A DNA stretch of 10,369 bases, from contig JAQVDF010000030.1 of the NCBI GenBank assembly GCA_028698405.1, positions 1 through 10,369 of the forward strand. Reading direction: 5' to 3'. Below the pieces are notes generated by a model, which saw only the letters and a program-made list of their open reading frames with translations, did not search any database and was not told where the DNA came from. Positions within the stretch are counted from its first letter, which is position 1; each line of letters starts with the position of its first letter. This document shows, in pieces, positions 1 to 6,280 of this stretch. Both the position numbers and the translations under genes were made by a program. This stretch comes from Phenylobacterium sp. GTDB taxonomy: Bacteria; Pseudomonadota; Alphaproteobacteria; Caulobacterales; Caulobacteraceae.

Positions 1-177
1 CGCGCCGATCAACAGGTCGCGCAACGTCCCGCCGCCGACGCCGGTGATGGCGGCGAAGAAGCCGAAGGTGACGATGTCGTGCCTGCGGTGAGCGGCCGCC
101 AGGGCCCCGGTCGCGGCGAACACGAAGACCGCCGCATAGTCGAGGATCGGGAAGGCGCGCAGGAGGGTGTCGTCCAT
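1..177 (-). CDS. TRIC/UPF0126 family membrane protein (N-terminal part; runs off the left edge)
   Basis: The first 59 residues are visible, starting at the ATG at 175-177 and open to the window edge. The protein begins MDDTLLRAFPILDYAAVFVF, then has a small-residue stretch (ATGALAAA) and the family hallmark GFFAAITGVGGGTLRDLLIG at residues 39-58. This Gly-rich segment after a first transmembrane helix is typical of the bacterial TRIC (trimeric intracellular cation channel) family, formerly UPF0126/YadS-YicG, small inner-membrane proteins with two repeats of three helices. By family it would be a cation (K+-type) channel; its physiological role in bacteria is poorly known. It is divergent from ftsY with only 75 bases between the starts. 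No strong Shine-Dalgarno is seen, so the start is chosen by family resemblance. The C-terminal three quarters are missing only because the window ends. Confidence 0.85.
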   Translation of the reverse strand, partial: MDDTLLRAFPILDYAAVFVFAATGALAAAHRRHDIVTFGFFAAITGVGGGTLRDLLIGA

Positions 178-252
178 TCGCCCGAGCTTAAGCGGCGGCG
201 CGCGTTCCGGCGAGGGTGACGGCCCCCGCGCGGCCCGCTAGAACGCCGCTCC

Positions 253-1188
253 ATGACCGAACCCAAGAAGGGCTGGTTCCAGCGGCTGGCCGATGGCCTC
301 TCCCGCTCCTCCAAGGCGATGACCGAACAGGTCGTCGGGAGCTTCACCAAACAGCCGCTGGACGAGGACCGGCTCGACGAGCTCGAAGAGATGCTCATCG
401 AGGCGGATCTCGGCCCCTATTCCGCCGCCCGCATCCGCGAACGCTTCGCCGAGGAGCGCTTCGGCAAGAGCGCCGACGAGCGCGAGATCAAGGAGGGGCT
501 GGCCGCCGCCATCGGCGACGAGCTGTCCGCCCGCGAAGGCGACTTCGACCCCCTCTCGGGGCCGAGGCCCTACATCGTCATGCTCATCGGCGTGAACGGC
601 TCGGGCAAGACCACCACGCTCGGCAAGATCGCCGCCGACCTGAGGAGCCGCGGGGCCAAGGTGCTGATCGTCGCCGGCGACACCTTCCGCGCCGCCGCGG
701 TGGAGCAGCTCAAGGTGTGGGCCGACCGGTCCGGCGCGGACTTCATCAGCCGGCCGACCGGAGCCGACGCGGCGGGCCTGGCCTACGACGCGGTCGAGCG
801 GGCCAAGGCCGAAGGTTACGATGTGGTGCTGATCGACACCGCCGGGCGGCTGCAGAACAAGCAGGGCCTGATGGACGAGCTCCTGAAGATCATCCGGGTG
901 ATCAAGAAGGTGGAGCCCGACGCCCCGCACGAGGTGTTGCTGGTGCTCGACGCCACCGTGGGCCGCAACGCGCTGGCCCAGGAGAACATCTTCGGCAACC
1001 AGATCGGCGTCACCGGCATCGTGATGACCAAGCTGGACGGCACCGCCCGCGGCGGCGTGCTGGTGCCGGTCGCCCAGGCCTCGGACTCGCCGATCAAGCT
1101 GATCGGGGTCGGCGAGGGGATCGACGATCTGCAGCCGTTCCGGGCCCGGGCCTTCGCCCGATCGCTCGTCGGCCTGGAGGATGCATGA
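253..1188 (+). CDS. ftsY: Signal recognition particle receptor FtsY
   Basis: A GTPase that docks SRP-ribosome complexes at the inner membrane for co-translational membrane-protein insertion. The 311 residues show the N domain (about 20-95, with a basic N-terminus KKGWFQRL typical of alphaproteobacterial FtsY) and the G domain: P-loop GVNGSGKTTT (113-122), insertion-box DTFRAAAVEQL (143-153), G3 DTAGR (195-199), DATVGRNALAQ (233-243), G4 TKLDG (259-263) and the closing GVGEGIDDLQPF (285-296). It lacks the long acidic A domain of E. coli FtsY, which is normal for this group. The ATG at 253 gives the expected short N-terminus; its Shine-Dalgarno is weak. The 75-base gap to the divergent TRIC gene (178-252) is the only upstream region and shows no clear promoter. 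The stop overlaps the next gene by ATGA, so the two are probably translationally coupled. Confidence 0.97.
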   Translation: MTEPKKGWFQRLADGLSRSSKAMTEQVVGSFTKQPLDEDRLDELEEMLIEADLGPYSAARIRERFAEERFGKSADEREIKEGLAAAIGDELSAREGDFDPLSGPRPYIVMLIGVNGSGKTTTLGKIAADLRSRGAKVLIVAGDTFRAAAVEQLKVWADRSGADFISRPTGADAAGLAYDAVERAKAEGYDVVLIDTAGRLQNKQGLMDELLKIIRVIKKVEPDAPHEVLLVLDATVGRNALAQENIFGNQIGVTGIVMTKLDGTARGGVLVPVAQASDSPIKLIGVGEGIDDLQPFRARAFARSLVGLEDA

Positions 1189-1763
1189 GCAGTAGCAAGA
1201 CGCACCGGCGGGTCCGGGCCTTCGTCGACTACTTCGGACCGCTCGTCTTCCTGCTGGCGTTCCTCGTCACCCGCGACGTGGTCAAGGCGACCGCGGGCCT
1301 CGTCGTGGGCTCCGCGATCGCCCTGATCGTCGGCTTTGTTCACGAGAAGCGGATCGCTCCGATGCCCCTGGTGGCCGGCGGAGCCGCGCTGGTGTTCGGC
1401 GCGCTGACGCTGATCTTCAAGGACCCGCGGTTCATCTACGTGAAGCCGACGGTGATCAACCTGGGTTTCGCCGGCTTCCTGCTCGGCGGCATGGCGATCA
1501 AGCGCAATCCGTTGAAGGCGCTGCTGGGCGAGGCGTTCCGCTTGCCGGACCACGCCTGGCGCACACTCACTCTGCGCTACGGGATCTTCTTCCTGTGCGT
1601 GGCAGGGCTGAACGAGATCGTCTGGCGCACCCAGCCGGAGGCCCTCTGGGTCGCCTTCCGCTTCCCGGGCCTGCAGATCCTGGCGCTGGCGTTCTCGTTC
1701 GCCCAGATCCCGCTGATGATGAAATACCACGAGGACGACCCGGCCCCGCCGCCGACCGAATAG
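1185..1763 (+). CDS. yciB: Septation protein A (YciB / IspZ family) inner-membrane protein
   Basis: A 192-residue polytopic membrane protein of the YciB family, called intracellular septation protein A. It is implicated in cell-envelope integrity and division, without a defined biochemical activity. The start ATG overlaps the ftsY stop (ATGA), and the reading frame begins MSSSKTHRRVRAFVDYFGPL. Hydrophobic segments lie near residues 15-30, 35-51, 60-78, 88-105, 131-149 and 160-178. The family signature FKDPRFIYVKPTVINLGFAG (78-97) and the WRTLTLRYGIFF stretch (125-136) are present. The length is as usual for the family. It ends 23 bases before the stop of the convergent TetR gene, leaving no room for a separate terminator. 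Pairing with ftsY in one transcript is the evident arrangement. Open frame continues upstream through ftsY in this reading frame, but that part is ftsY shadow. Confidence 0.93.
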   Translation: MSSSKTHRRVRAFVDYFGPLVFLLAFLVTRDVVKATAGLVVGSAIALIVGFVHEKRIAPMPLVAGGAALVFGALTLIFKDPRFIYVKPTVINLGFAGFLLGGMAIKRNPLKALLGEAFRLPDHAWRTLTLRYGIFFLCVAGLNEIVWRTQPEALWVAFRFPGLQILALAFSFAQIPLMMKYHEDDPAPPPTE

Positions 1764-1786
1764 CCGGCGAGGCTGGCCGCCTACGC

Positions 1787-2422
1787 CTACTCGGTCCAGA
1801 GGTCGTGGATGTCGCCCTTGCGGTTCAGCACCCGCACCGCGCGCTTGACGACCTGCAGCAGGCGCGCCCGGCGGGCCTCCTCGTCATAGGTCATCGAGCC
1901 CTTGGCCAAGCCTTCCAGCAGGAAGCGGCCGAGGTCGCGGCTGGTCTGGAACCTGGGGTCCTCGCCGGCCTGGGCGAGCGCCAGGAAGCGGTTGCCTACC
2001 TGGTTGTGGTCGAAGGCGCTCTGCGCGCCGGCCAGCCGCTCGCGCAGCATAGGGTCGGTGCGCGCCGCGGCCTCCAGCTCGGCGAAGGCCACGAACGGCA
2101 CGGTGTGCAGCAGGGTCCAGTAGGCGTCGATGGCGTGCTCGGCCGCGTCGATCCCGGGGATCGGCGGCTTGGCGGCGGCCTCTTCGAACAGACGGGCCCG
2201 CTCCACCTCGATGTAGGCGATGGCCGCCTCGACCAGCTCTTCCCGGCTGGGGAAGTGGTAGAGCATGGCGCCGCGGGTGAGGTTGGCCGCCTCGGCGATC
2301 ATCGCGTTGGCGGCGGCGTGGTAGCCCACCTCGGCGAACAGGCGCATGGCCGCATCGAGGATGCGCGCACGCGTGCGGCGAGACTTCGGGGTCTCTTTGG
2401 CGGGATATGTTCTGGTGTCCAT
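1787..2422 (-). CDS. TetR/AcrR-family transcriptional regulator
   Basis: A 211-residue dimeric DNA-binding regulator. The N-terminal TetR domain covers about residues 15-62: SRRTRARILDAAMRLFAEVG, then the HTH ANAMIAEAANLTRGAMLYHF (38-57) followed by PSREELVEAA. The C-terminal ligand-binding half (about 75-205) is helical and not assignable to a known ligand. The start at the ATG 2420-2422 (MDTRTYPAKETPK) gives a normal TetR N-terminus. The frame is open a long way upstream, but that sequence is the antisense of the neighbouring gene. No clear Shine-Dalgarno is visible. It is divergent from the TetR-glycosyltransferase fusion gene across a 210-base region, the classic position for a regulator controlling itself and its divergent neighbour. 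What it senses and whether it controls that gene is inference. Confidence 0.92.
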   Translation of the reverse strand: MDTRTYPAKETPKSRRTRARILDAAMRLFAEVGYHAAANAMIAEAANLTRGAMLYHFPSREELVEAAIAYIEVERARLFEEAAAKPPIPGIDAAEHAIDAYWTLLHTVPFVAFAELEAAARTDPMLRERLAGAQSAFDHNQVGNRFLALAQAGEDPRFQTSRDLGRFLLEGLAKGSMTYDEEARRARLLQVVKRAVRVLNRKGDIHDLWTE

Positions 2423-2632
2423 GGGCGTCGGGGAGGCGCGTGACGCGGCTGACCTAGGCGCGCCTGCTGCTTCGCGCCAGAGGCGAAACGCGCTTTTGCC
2501 GCTTCCGGCGAAAATTTTGATCAAAGCTGCGACATTCGCGCCCAGATCGGGGTCAATTGAGTGGTCGGCGTTATCCGAAGCGTCGCGCAGCCCCGTTGAC
2601 AGTCGCTGCGAACTCATGACAGTGCCGCTGCC
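2423..2632. promoter_or_regulatory. Divergent intergenic region between the two TetR-domain genes
   Basis: This 210-base gene-free stretch must carry the promoters of both divergent genes. Its centre is notably AT-rich for this genome (about 2509-2526) and contains a perfect 10-bp palindrome TTTGATCAAA at 2516-2525. Just to the left is an imperfect inverted repeat TTTTGCCG-cttc-CGGCgAAAA (about 2494-2514, one extra base). Either could be an operator for the TetR protein; no assignment is possible from sequence alone. No convincing 11-bp-period Pho box is present here. Confidence 0.5.
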
Positions 2633-2635
2633 ATG
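2596..2635. repeat. TGACAGT direct repeats plus inverted repeat over the start codon of the fusion gene
   Basis: TGACAGT occurs at 2597-2603 and again at 2617-2623, each followed by CGCTGC (2604-2609 and 2626-2631). The second copy is also the left arm of an imperfect inverted repeat CATGACAG-tgccg-CTGCCATG (2615-2635, one mismatch), whose right arm contains the ATG start at 2633. TTGACA at 2596-2601 could also be a -35 element. Binding here would block the start of the plus-strand gene. The likeliest reader is a TetR-type protein. The 20-base spacing of the CTGTCA-like units does not fit a PhoB box (11 or 22). Confidence 0.4.
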
Positions 2636-4027
2636 AACGACGCCCCTTCGGGCCCCTCGCTGCGCGACAGGCAGAAGGCGGCCACCCGTGACGAGATCCT
2701 GCGCGCCGTCGGCCGCAGGCTCGAGACCACCTCGCTCGAGGACCTGTCGTTCGCCGAGATCGCGGCCGAGGCGAAGGTCGGCGAGCGGACCGTCTACCGC
2801 CATTTCCCTACCAAGGAGGCGCTGCTGGGCGCCTTCTGGGCCTGGATCCAGACCCAGGCGGTGGCCCGCGACAAGCCGCCGGCCCAGCCCATCCGCGAGG
2901 CGGCGCCGCCGCATGCCGACACCCAGAAGCCGATGCGCATCCTTTTGGCCACCGACGCCTGGGAGCCGCAGGTCAACGGCGTGGTCCGCACCCTGACCCG
3001 GGTGGTCCAGGAGCTGCGCGCCATGGGCCATCAGGTGGAGGTGGTCAGCCCCGACCAGTTCAAGACCTTCCCGCTGCCGACCTATCCCGAGATCAAGGTG
3101 GCGATCGGCGCCTACGAGCCGGTGCAGGAGCGGTTCAAGGCCTTCGAGCCGGAAGCCATCCACATCGCCACCGAGGTGCCGATCGGCCTGGCGGCGCGGC
3201 GCATCTGCGTCGAGTGGAAGCTGCCGTTCACCACCAGCTACCACACCCGCTTCCCGGAATACGTCTCGGCCCGGCTGCCGGTGCCGCTGGCGGCGGGCTA
3301 CGCCTACATGAAGTGGTTCCACAAGCCGTCCGGGCGGCTGATGGTGGCCACGCCCACCATGCGCGACGAGCTCTCGCGGCACGGCTTCCGAAACATCTCG
3401 TCCTGGTCGCGGGGAGTGGACACCGAGCTGTTCCACCCGCGCCGGCCGGACGAGCCGGACCTGTTCGAAGGCCTGCCGCGGCCGATCTTCCTCTATGTCG
3501 GCCGCGTCGCCGTGGAGAAGAACATCGACGCCTTCCTCGGCCTCGACCTGCCGGGCAGCAAGGTCGTCGTCGGCGACGGCCCGCAAAAGGAGGAGCTGGC
3601 CGCCAAGCATCCGGGCGTGGTGTTCACCGGCTTCAAGAGCGGGGCGGAACTGGCCGCCCACTACGCCTGCGCCGACGTGTTCGTCTTCCCCTCGCTGACC
3701 GACACCTTCGGTCTGGTGATCCTGGAGGCGATGGCCACGGGCACGCCGGTCGCGGCCTATCCGGCCCCGGGGCCGATCGACATCATTCCCGGCTCGGGCG
3801 CGGGCGTGCTCGCGAAGTCCGCCACCGAGGGACTGCGCGAGGCCTGCCTCGAATGCCTGACCCTCGACCGGGGCAAGGTGCGCGCCTTCGCCGAGACCTT
3901 CTCCTGGCGTAACTGCGCCGAGGACTTCCTGCGCAACCTGCAGCCCTATCCGGAGCCGGAAAAGACCCGCTTCTGGCGCAGGCTGCGGCGGCTGGCGCGC
4001 GTGCGGCGGCGGCCCAAGGCGGCCTGA
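2633..4027 (+). CDS. TetR-type HTH domain fused to a GT4 glycosyltransferase (possible glycolipid synthase)
   Basis: 464 residues in one open frame. Residues 12-72 form a TetR_N DNA-binding domain (RQKAATRDEILRAVGRRL; HTH SFAEIAAEAKVGERTVYRHF at 39-58; PTKEALLGAFWAW). There is no TetR ligand domain; a Pro/Ala-rich linker (76-100) leads at residue 101 into a complete GT-B, GT4-type glycosyltransferase. Its motifs are MRILLATDAWEPQVNGVVRT (101-120), TTSYHTRFPEY (200-210), FLYVGRVAVEKN (286-297), VVVGDGPQKEE (311-321) and a D-x7-E nucleotide-sugar site (D357-E365 in FPSLTDTFGLVILEAMATG). The tail RFWRRLRRLARVRRRPK (446-462) is strongly basic, as in peripheral-membrane lipid glycosyltransferases. 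Third positions are G/C throughout, including the linker, so the whole frame looks coding. An internal ATG at 2933, with weak AGAAG before it, could give a 364-residue stand-alone enzyme. Donor and acceptor are unknown. The resemblance is to SqdX/PimB/MgtA-like enzymes. Confidence 0.85.
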   Translation: MNDAPSGPSLRDRQKAATRDEILRAVGRRLETTSLEDLSFAEIAAEAKVGERTVYRHFPTKEALLGAFWAWIQTQAVARDKPPAQPIREAAPPHADTQKPMRILLATDAWEPQVNGVVRTLTRVVQELRAMGHQVEVVSPDQFKTFPLPTYPEIKVAIGAYEPVQERFKAFEPEAIHIATEVPIGLAARRICVEWKLPFTTSYHTRFPEYVSARLPVPLAAGYAYMKWFHKPSGRLMVATPTMRDELSRHGFRNISSWSRGVDTELFHPRRPDEPDLFEGLPRPIFLYVGRVAVEKNIDAFLGLDLPGSKVVVGDGPQKEELAAKHPGVVFTGFKSGAELAAHYACADVFVFPSLTDTFGLVILEAMATGTPVAAYPAPGPIDIIPGSGAGVLAKSATEGLREACLECLTLDRGKVRAFAETFSWRNCAEDFLRNLQPYPEPEKTRFWRRLRRLARVRRRPKAA

Positions 4028-4063
4028 CGCCCCGAGCGGTGGGGTTGGGCCGGCGTTGAGGAA

Positions 4064-4106
4064 GCGTCATCCGACTGTCGCGGAACTGTCGCACCGCGAT
4101 GCTAGG
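4064..4106 (+). promoter_or_regulatory. Pho box and promoter of pstS
   Basis: Two identical 7-mers CTGTCGC (4075-4081 and 4086-4092) are separated by 4 bases (GGAA), giving the 11-bp period of PhoB half-sites. A third, looser unit GCGTCAT lies exactly 11 bases upstream (4064-4070). The known consensus is CTGTCAT-N4-CTGTCAT. A plausible -10 element (TGCTAG, 4101-4106) follows after 8 bases, the spacing expected when PhoB replaces the -35 contact. The site is 46 bases from the pstS start codon. Confidence 0.8.
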
Positions 4107-4137
4107 CCGCAGGCGCCTCAATCGGAGCCCTGACAAC

Positions 4138-5229
4138 ATGCGACTGATCTCCACCCTCGCCGCGACCAGCGCGGCGCTCGCCCTGGCGGGCTGCGGCCAA
4201 GGCGCCGAGACCAATGCGGCGGCCGGTGCGGCCGGCGGCGGCCAGACCGGCGGCAGCGCGGACCAGGTCTGGGTCGCCGGCTCCTCGACCGTCTTCCCGT
4301 TCGCGACCCGCGTCTCGGAACAGGTCTCCCGCACCACCGGCGGCACGGCCGCCAAGGTGGAGAGCCTTGGCACCGGCGGCGGCATCAAGCTGTTCTGCGG
4401 CGGCCTGGGCGCCAGCTACCCCGACGTGGCCACCGCCTCGCGGCCGATGAAGAAGTCCGAGTGGGAGGCCTGCCAGAAGGCCGGCGTGACCGACATCGTC
4501 GAGCTGAAGATCGGCTACGACGGCATCGTCGTCGCCAACGCCCGCACCGGCGCCGACTACGACCTGAAGGCCGAGCACCTCTACAGGGCGCTGGCGGCCG
4601 ACATGCCCAGCGGCCAGGGCTTTGCCGCCAACACCGCCAAGACCTGGCGAGACGTCGACCCGGCCCTGCCGGCCGACCGCATCCAGGTCTACGGCCCGCC
4701 GCCGACCTCCGGCACCCGCGACGCCTTCGTCGAACTCGGCATGGAGGCCGGCGCCCAGGCCGTGCCGGCGCTCAAGGCGCTGAAAAGCTCGGACGAGACC
4801 GCCTTCAAGCAACGCGCCCACACGCTGCGCAGCGATGGCGCGTGGATCGATTCCGGGGAGAACGACAACGCCATCATCCAGACCCTGGAGAAGACCCCAG
4901 GCTCGGTCGGCGTGTTCGGCTTCTCCTTCCTGGATAACAATCTGGACAAGGTGAAGCCCGCAGCGATCGGCGGGGTGAAGCCCACGATGGCGGCGATCTC
5001 CGACGGCTCCTATCCGCTGTCGCGGTCGCTGTTCATCTACGTGAAGAAGGCCAACGTCGAGACCAAGCCGTCGCTGAAGCCCTACGTCAGCGCCTTCGTA
5101 TCCGACGCCGCGGCCGGCCGCGGCGGCTACCTGCTCGAACGCGGGCTGATCCCGCTGCCGGACGCCGAACGCAAGGCACAGCAGGCCGCCGTCGCCGGCC
5201 TGACGCCGATGGCCGCGCCGGAGAAGTAG
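4138..5229 (+). CDS. pstS: PstS-like phosphate-binding lipoprotein
   Basis: The high-affinity phosphate-binding component of a Pst-type ABC transporter. It is 363 residues from the ATG at 4138, chosen because it begins a lipoprotein signal peptide (MRLISTLAATSAALALAGC, lipobox LAGC with Cys19) and has GGAG at 4124-4127. An upstream in-frame ATG at 4099 would lie in the promoter. After the Cys comes a Gly/Ala linker (27-40). Then come the PstS motifs AGSSTVFPF (47-55), SLGTGGGIKLF (76-86), TASRPM (99-104), GYDGIVVA (126-133) and PPPTSGTRDAFVELG (187-201), which carry phosphate-coordinating Ser/Asp/Thr/Arg positions in this family. Lipid anchoring is less usual in Gram-negative PstS, which is normally free in the periplasm. 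No pstC, pstA, pstB or phoU follows, so it is an orphan here. A Pho box precedes it and a strong hairpin follows. Confidence 0.92.
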   Translation: MRLISTLAATSAALALAGCGQGAETNAAAGAAGGGQTGGSADQVWVAGSSTVFPFATRVSEQVSRTTGGTAAKVESLGTGGGIKLFCGGLGASYPDVATASRPMKKSEWEACQKAGVTDIVELKIGYDGIVVANARTGADYDLKAEHLYRALAADMPSGQGFAANTAKTWRDVDPALPADRIQVYGPPPTSGTRDAFVELGMEAGAQAVPALKALKSSDETAFKQRAHTLRSDGAWIDSGENDNAIIQTLEKTPGSVGVFGFSFLDNNLDKVKPAAIGGVKPTMAAISDGSYPLSRSLFIYVKKANVETKPSLKPYVSAFVSDAAAGRGGYLLERGLIPLPDAERKAQQAAVAGLTPMAAPEK

Positions 5230-5236
5230 CGGGCCG

Positions 5237-5268
5237 CGTCCCGTACGGCCGCTCGGCCGTACGGGACG
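5237..5268. terminator. Perfect 15-bp palindrome hairpin after pstS
   Basis: The arm CGTCCCGTACGGCCG is followed by CT and then its exact reverse complement. It would fold as a 14-bp GC-rich stem with a 4-base loop after opening the terminal pair. It begins 8 bases after the pstS stop. No U-run follows on either strand, so it is either a U-less terminator, an mRNA 3' end stabiliser, or an extragenic palindrome. It lies between convergent genes and could serve both. Confidence 0.6.
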
Positions 5269-5290
5269 ACATGCCTCCACACCAAGCCGA

Positions 5291-5323
5291 GGCCGCCTTC
5301 GCTCCCGGTGGGCGAGGGCGGCC
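5291..5323 (+). terminator. Second hairpin between the convergent pstS and phosphoesterase genes
   Basis: GGCCGCCTTCGCTC pairs with GGGCGAGGGCGGCC across a 5-base loop, a 14-pair stem when two G-U wobbles are allowed in plus-strand RNA (these become mismatches in minus-strand RNA). It lies 32 bases before the stop of the minus-strand phosphoesterase gene. It has no T-run. It is a likely second stop or transcript-end structure for pstS. Confidence 0.4.
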
Positions 5324-5355
5324 AATCGCGTCTGACGTGAGAAGGTTCGGCGGCG

Positions 5356-6141
5356 CTAGGCGGCCTGGGCCACCACCACCGGGGCCGGGCGCGCGGCGAT
5401 CTCGTTCCAGCGGACGATCGAGAACCGGCCCTGGTGGTCCTCGACCAGCGCCGTGCAGCTCTCCACCCAGTCGCCGTCGTTCATGTAGACCACGCCGCCG
5501 ATGGACCTGATTTCGGCCCTGTGGATGTGGCCGCAGATCACTCCGTCGACGCCTCGCCGGCGGGCCTCGTCGGCCACCGCAGCCTCGAAGTTCTCGATGA
5601 ACTGCAGGGCGTTCTTCACCCGCGTCTTGACGTAGGCCGACAGGCTCCAGTCGCACAGGCCCAGCCGGCGCCGCACGCGGTTGAACATGGTGTTGGCCGT
5701 CAGCAGCGCCCGGTAGCCGTAGTCGCCGAGCAGGGCGAGCCACCTGGCGTGCTGGACGACGCCGTCGAACTCGTCCCCGTGGGTGACCAGATAGCGCCGG
5801 CCGTCGGCGGCCTCGTGGATCGCGTCGCGCGCCACCACCACGCCGCCGAAGTGAACGCCACAGAAGTCACGCACCCGTTCATCGTGGTTGCCGGGCACGT
5901 AGATGATCTCGACGCCCTTGCGCGCCAGCCGCAGGATCTTCTGGACCACGTCGTTGTGCGCCTGCGGCCAGTGCCACCCGCTCCGCAGCTTCCAGCCATC
6001 GACGATGTCGCCGACCAGGTACAGCCGCTCGCACTCGAGACTCCGGATGAAGTCCAGCAGCCGTTCGGCCTGGCAGCCCCGCGTCCCGAGATGGATGTCG
6101 GAGATGAAGACGCTGCGGCAGGAGAGTTCGGCGTCGTCCAT
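5356..6141 (-). CDS. plcP: COG2908-type metallophosphoesterase, PlcP-like phospholipase C candidate
   Basis: A soluble calcineurin-like phosphoesterase of 261 residues with no signal peptide or membrane helix. The two-metal site is complete: SDIHLG (D15, H17), GDIVDGW (D45), GNHDERV (84-90: N85, H86), THGDEFD (H121) and GHIH (H205, H207), closing with the signature NDGDWVESC (221-229). Automatic annotation would call it UDP-2,3-diacylglucosamine diphosphatase (LpxH-like). The NDGDWVESCTAL ending and the surroundings fit PlcP better, the cytoplasmic phospholipase C of phosphate-starved alphaproteobacteria that releases diacylglycerol from phospholipids. The start at 6141 is fixed by GGAGG at 6148-6152, 6 bases upstream. 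A longer open frame to 6294 would run over the promoter. The Pho-box-like repeat just upstream and the PstS, porin and PhnCDE neighbours support the phosphate role. LpxH-type activity is not excluded by sequence. Confidence 0.85.
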   Translation of the reverse strand: MDDAELSCRSVFISDIHLGTRGCQAERLLDFIRSLECERLYLVGDIVDGWKLRSGWHWPQAHNDVVQKILRLARKGVEIIYVPGNHDERVRDFCGVHFGGVVVARDAIHEAADGRRYLVTHGDEFDGVVQHARWLALLGDYGYRALLTANTMFNRVRRRLGLCDWSLSAYVKTRVKNALQFIENFEAAVADEARRRGVDGVICGHIHRAEIRSIGGVVYMNDGDWVESCTALVEDHQGRFSIVRWNEIAARPAPVVVAQAA

Positions 6142-6147
6142 GGCCAG

Positions 6148-6152
6148 CCTCC
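6148..6152 (-). promoter_or_regulatory. Shine-Dalgarno fixing the phosphoesterase start
   Basis: GGAGG on the minus strand (CCTCC on plus), 6 bases before the ATG at 6139-6141. It selects this start over upstream in-frame ATGs that would extend the protein by up to 51 residues with no family support. Confidence 0.8.
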
Positions 6153-6187
6153 AGGTGATTTTCCCATGCTGGCGATAAGCCGCCTCG

Positions 6188-6205
6188 GTGACAGGGCGGT
6201 GACGC
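6188..6205 (-). promoter_or_regulatory. Pho box candidate of the phosphoesterase gene
   Basis: On the minus strand, GCGTCAC (6205-6199) and CTGTCAC (6194-6188) are separated by CGCC, an 11-bp period. The units match those before pstS (GCGTCAT, CTGTCGC). A possible -10 (CTTATC or TTATCG) follows 8-9 bases later, the same spacing as in the pstS promoter. The site ends 46 bases before the start codon, again as at pstS. Confidence 0.7.
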
Positions 6206-6280
6206 ACGAGACGGGCGCGCACACAACTGTCGTGAAACGGCTCTACACGGCTCGCGCCACAGGCGAGTGCGAGTCGAGGC

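Noticed and set aside
216..1763. A 515-codon plus-strand open frame starting before ftsY
   Set aside because: Its first 323 codons are an Arg-rich shadow of ftsY in another frame; only the part from 1185 is real (the YciB-type gene).
2423..2632. A Pho box for the TetR-glycosyltransferase fusion
   Set aside because: CTGTCA-like units occur on the minus strand, but 20 bases apart and facing the other gene; no 11-bp register could be found on the plus strand.
1787..3661. A 624-codon minus-strand open frame
   Set aside because: Only the last 211 codons encode the TetR protein. The rest is antisense to the intergenic region and the fusion gene, and has no recognisable domain.
6227..6243. A second Pho box facing the small DUF2188-like gene
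   Set aside because: CTGTCGT is followed 4 bases later by CGGCTCT, which matches the half-site at too few positions.
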